DNA of 5,952 bases from Candidatus Cloacimonadota bacterium (lineage in GTDB: Bacteria; Cloacimonadota; Cloacimonadia; Cloacimonadales; Cloacimonadaceae). A model generated the notes under the pieces. That model had not been told where the DNA came from. It was given only the letters and a program-made list of their open reading frames with translations, and did not search any database. Location of the stretch: the NCBI GenBank assembly GCA_017996595.1, contig JAGOGT010000081.1:1-5952 (forward strand), read 5' to 3'. The stretch's first letter is position 1; the number at the start of each line of letters is the position of its first letter. Positions 5,904-5,952 of this stretch are shown here, one piece after another. The position numbers and the translations under genes are program-made.

Positions 5904-5952
5904 GGGGGATTTGATCATCTTACTAATAAGTTATTGCAAGAATGGCACCATA

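Noticed and set aside
5892..5918. Upstream ATG extending the CapA-like protein by nine residues
   Set aside because: It would place the polar stretch MIKSPREDA before the signal peptide and bury the excellent AGGGAGG site; the ATG at 5891 fits both the site and the signal peptide.

Overview
The window (about 50% GC by eye) looks like chromosomal sequence from an uncultured or little-studied Gram-negative bacterium of the FCB superphylum. The best clue is the large secreted protein on the minus strand. It ends in a FlgD-like/type-A sorting domain with the YPNPFNPTLNIALDL signature, the SGIYFIRL strand and a basic C-terminus. Such tails are very common in Cloacimonadota (WWE1) and also occur in Bacteroidota, Fibrobacterota and related groups. 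Cloacimonadota is my first guess, from domain style alone.

Layout. Left, plus strand: the 3' end of a gene that resembles holA (DNA polymerase III delta subunit). Its stop codon shares one base with the start of a complete malQ (4-alpha-glucanotransferase), which carries all three catalytic acidic residues. Middle, 1808-2083: a gene-free stretch between convergent transcription units, holding small imperfect repeats but no convincing terminator for malQ. Right, minus strand, read from right to left: a 983-residue secreted multidomain protein (N-terminal beta-sandwich, PKD, CapA-like metallophosphatase-fold domain, CBM-like domain, sorting domain); a 71-base gap; a 224-residue exported protein that resembles a stand-alone M1-aminopeptidase N-terminal domain; tRNA-Thr(CGT) with encoded CCA; and a strong intrinsic terminator.

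How they fit together. The plus-strand pair is a housekeeping unit with likely translational coupling. The minus-strand genes are probably one transcription unit closed by the terminator after the tRNA. The stop codon of the 224-residue protein lies inside the tRNA acceptor stem, so tRNA processing and translation of that gene interfere with each other on any shared transcript. The two exported proteins probably act at the cell surface or outside it. The CapA-like domain has no capB/capC partners here, so a capsule-synthesis role is not supported by context.

I see no CRISPR array, insertion sequence, phage gene or toxin-antitoxin pair. The points most worth a second look are the CapA-like multidomain architecture, the tRNA/CDS overlap, and the orphan M1-N-like protein that ends exactly at the tRNA.
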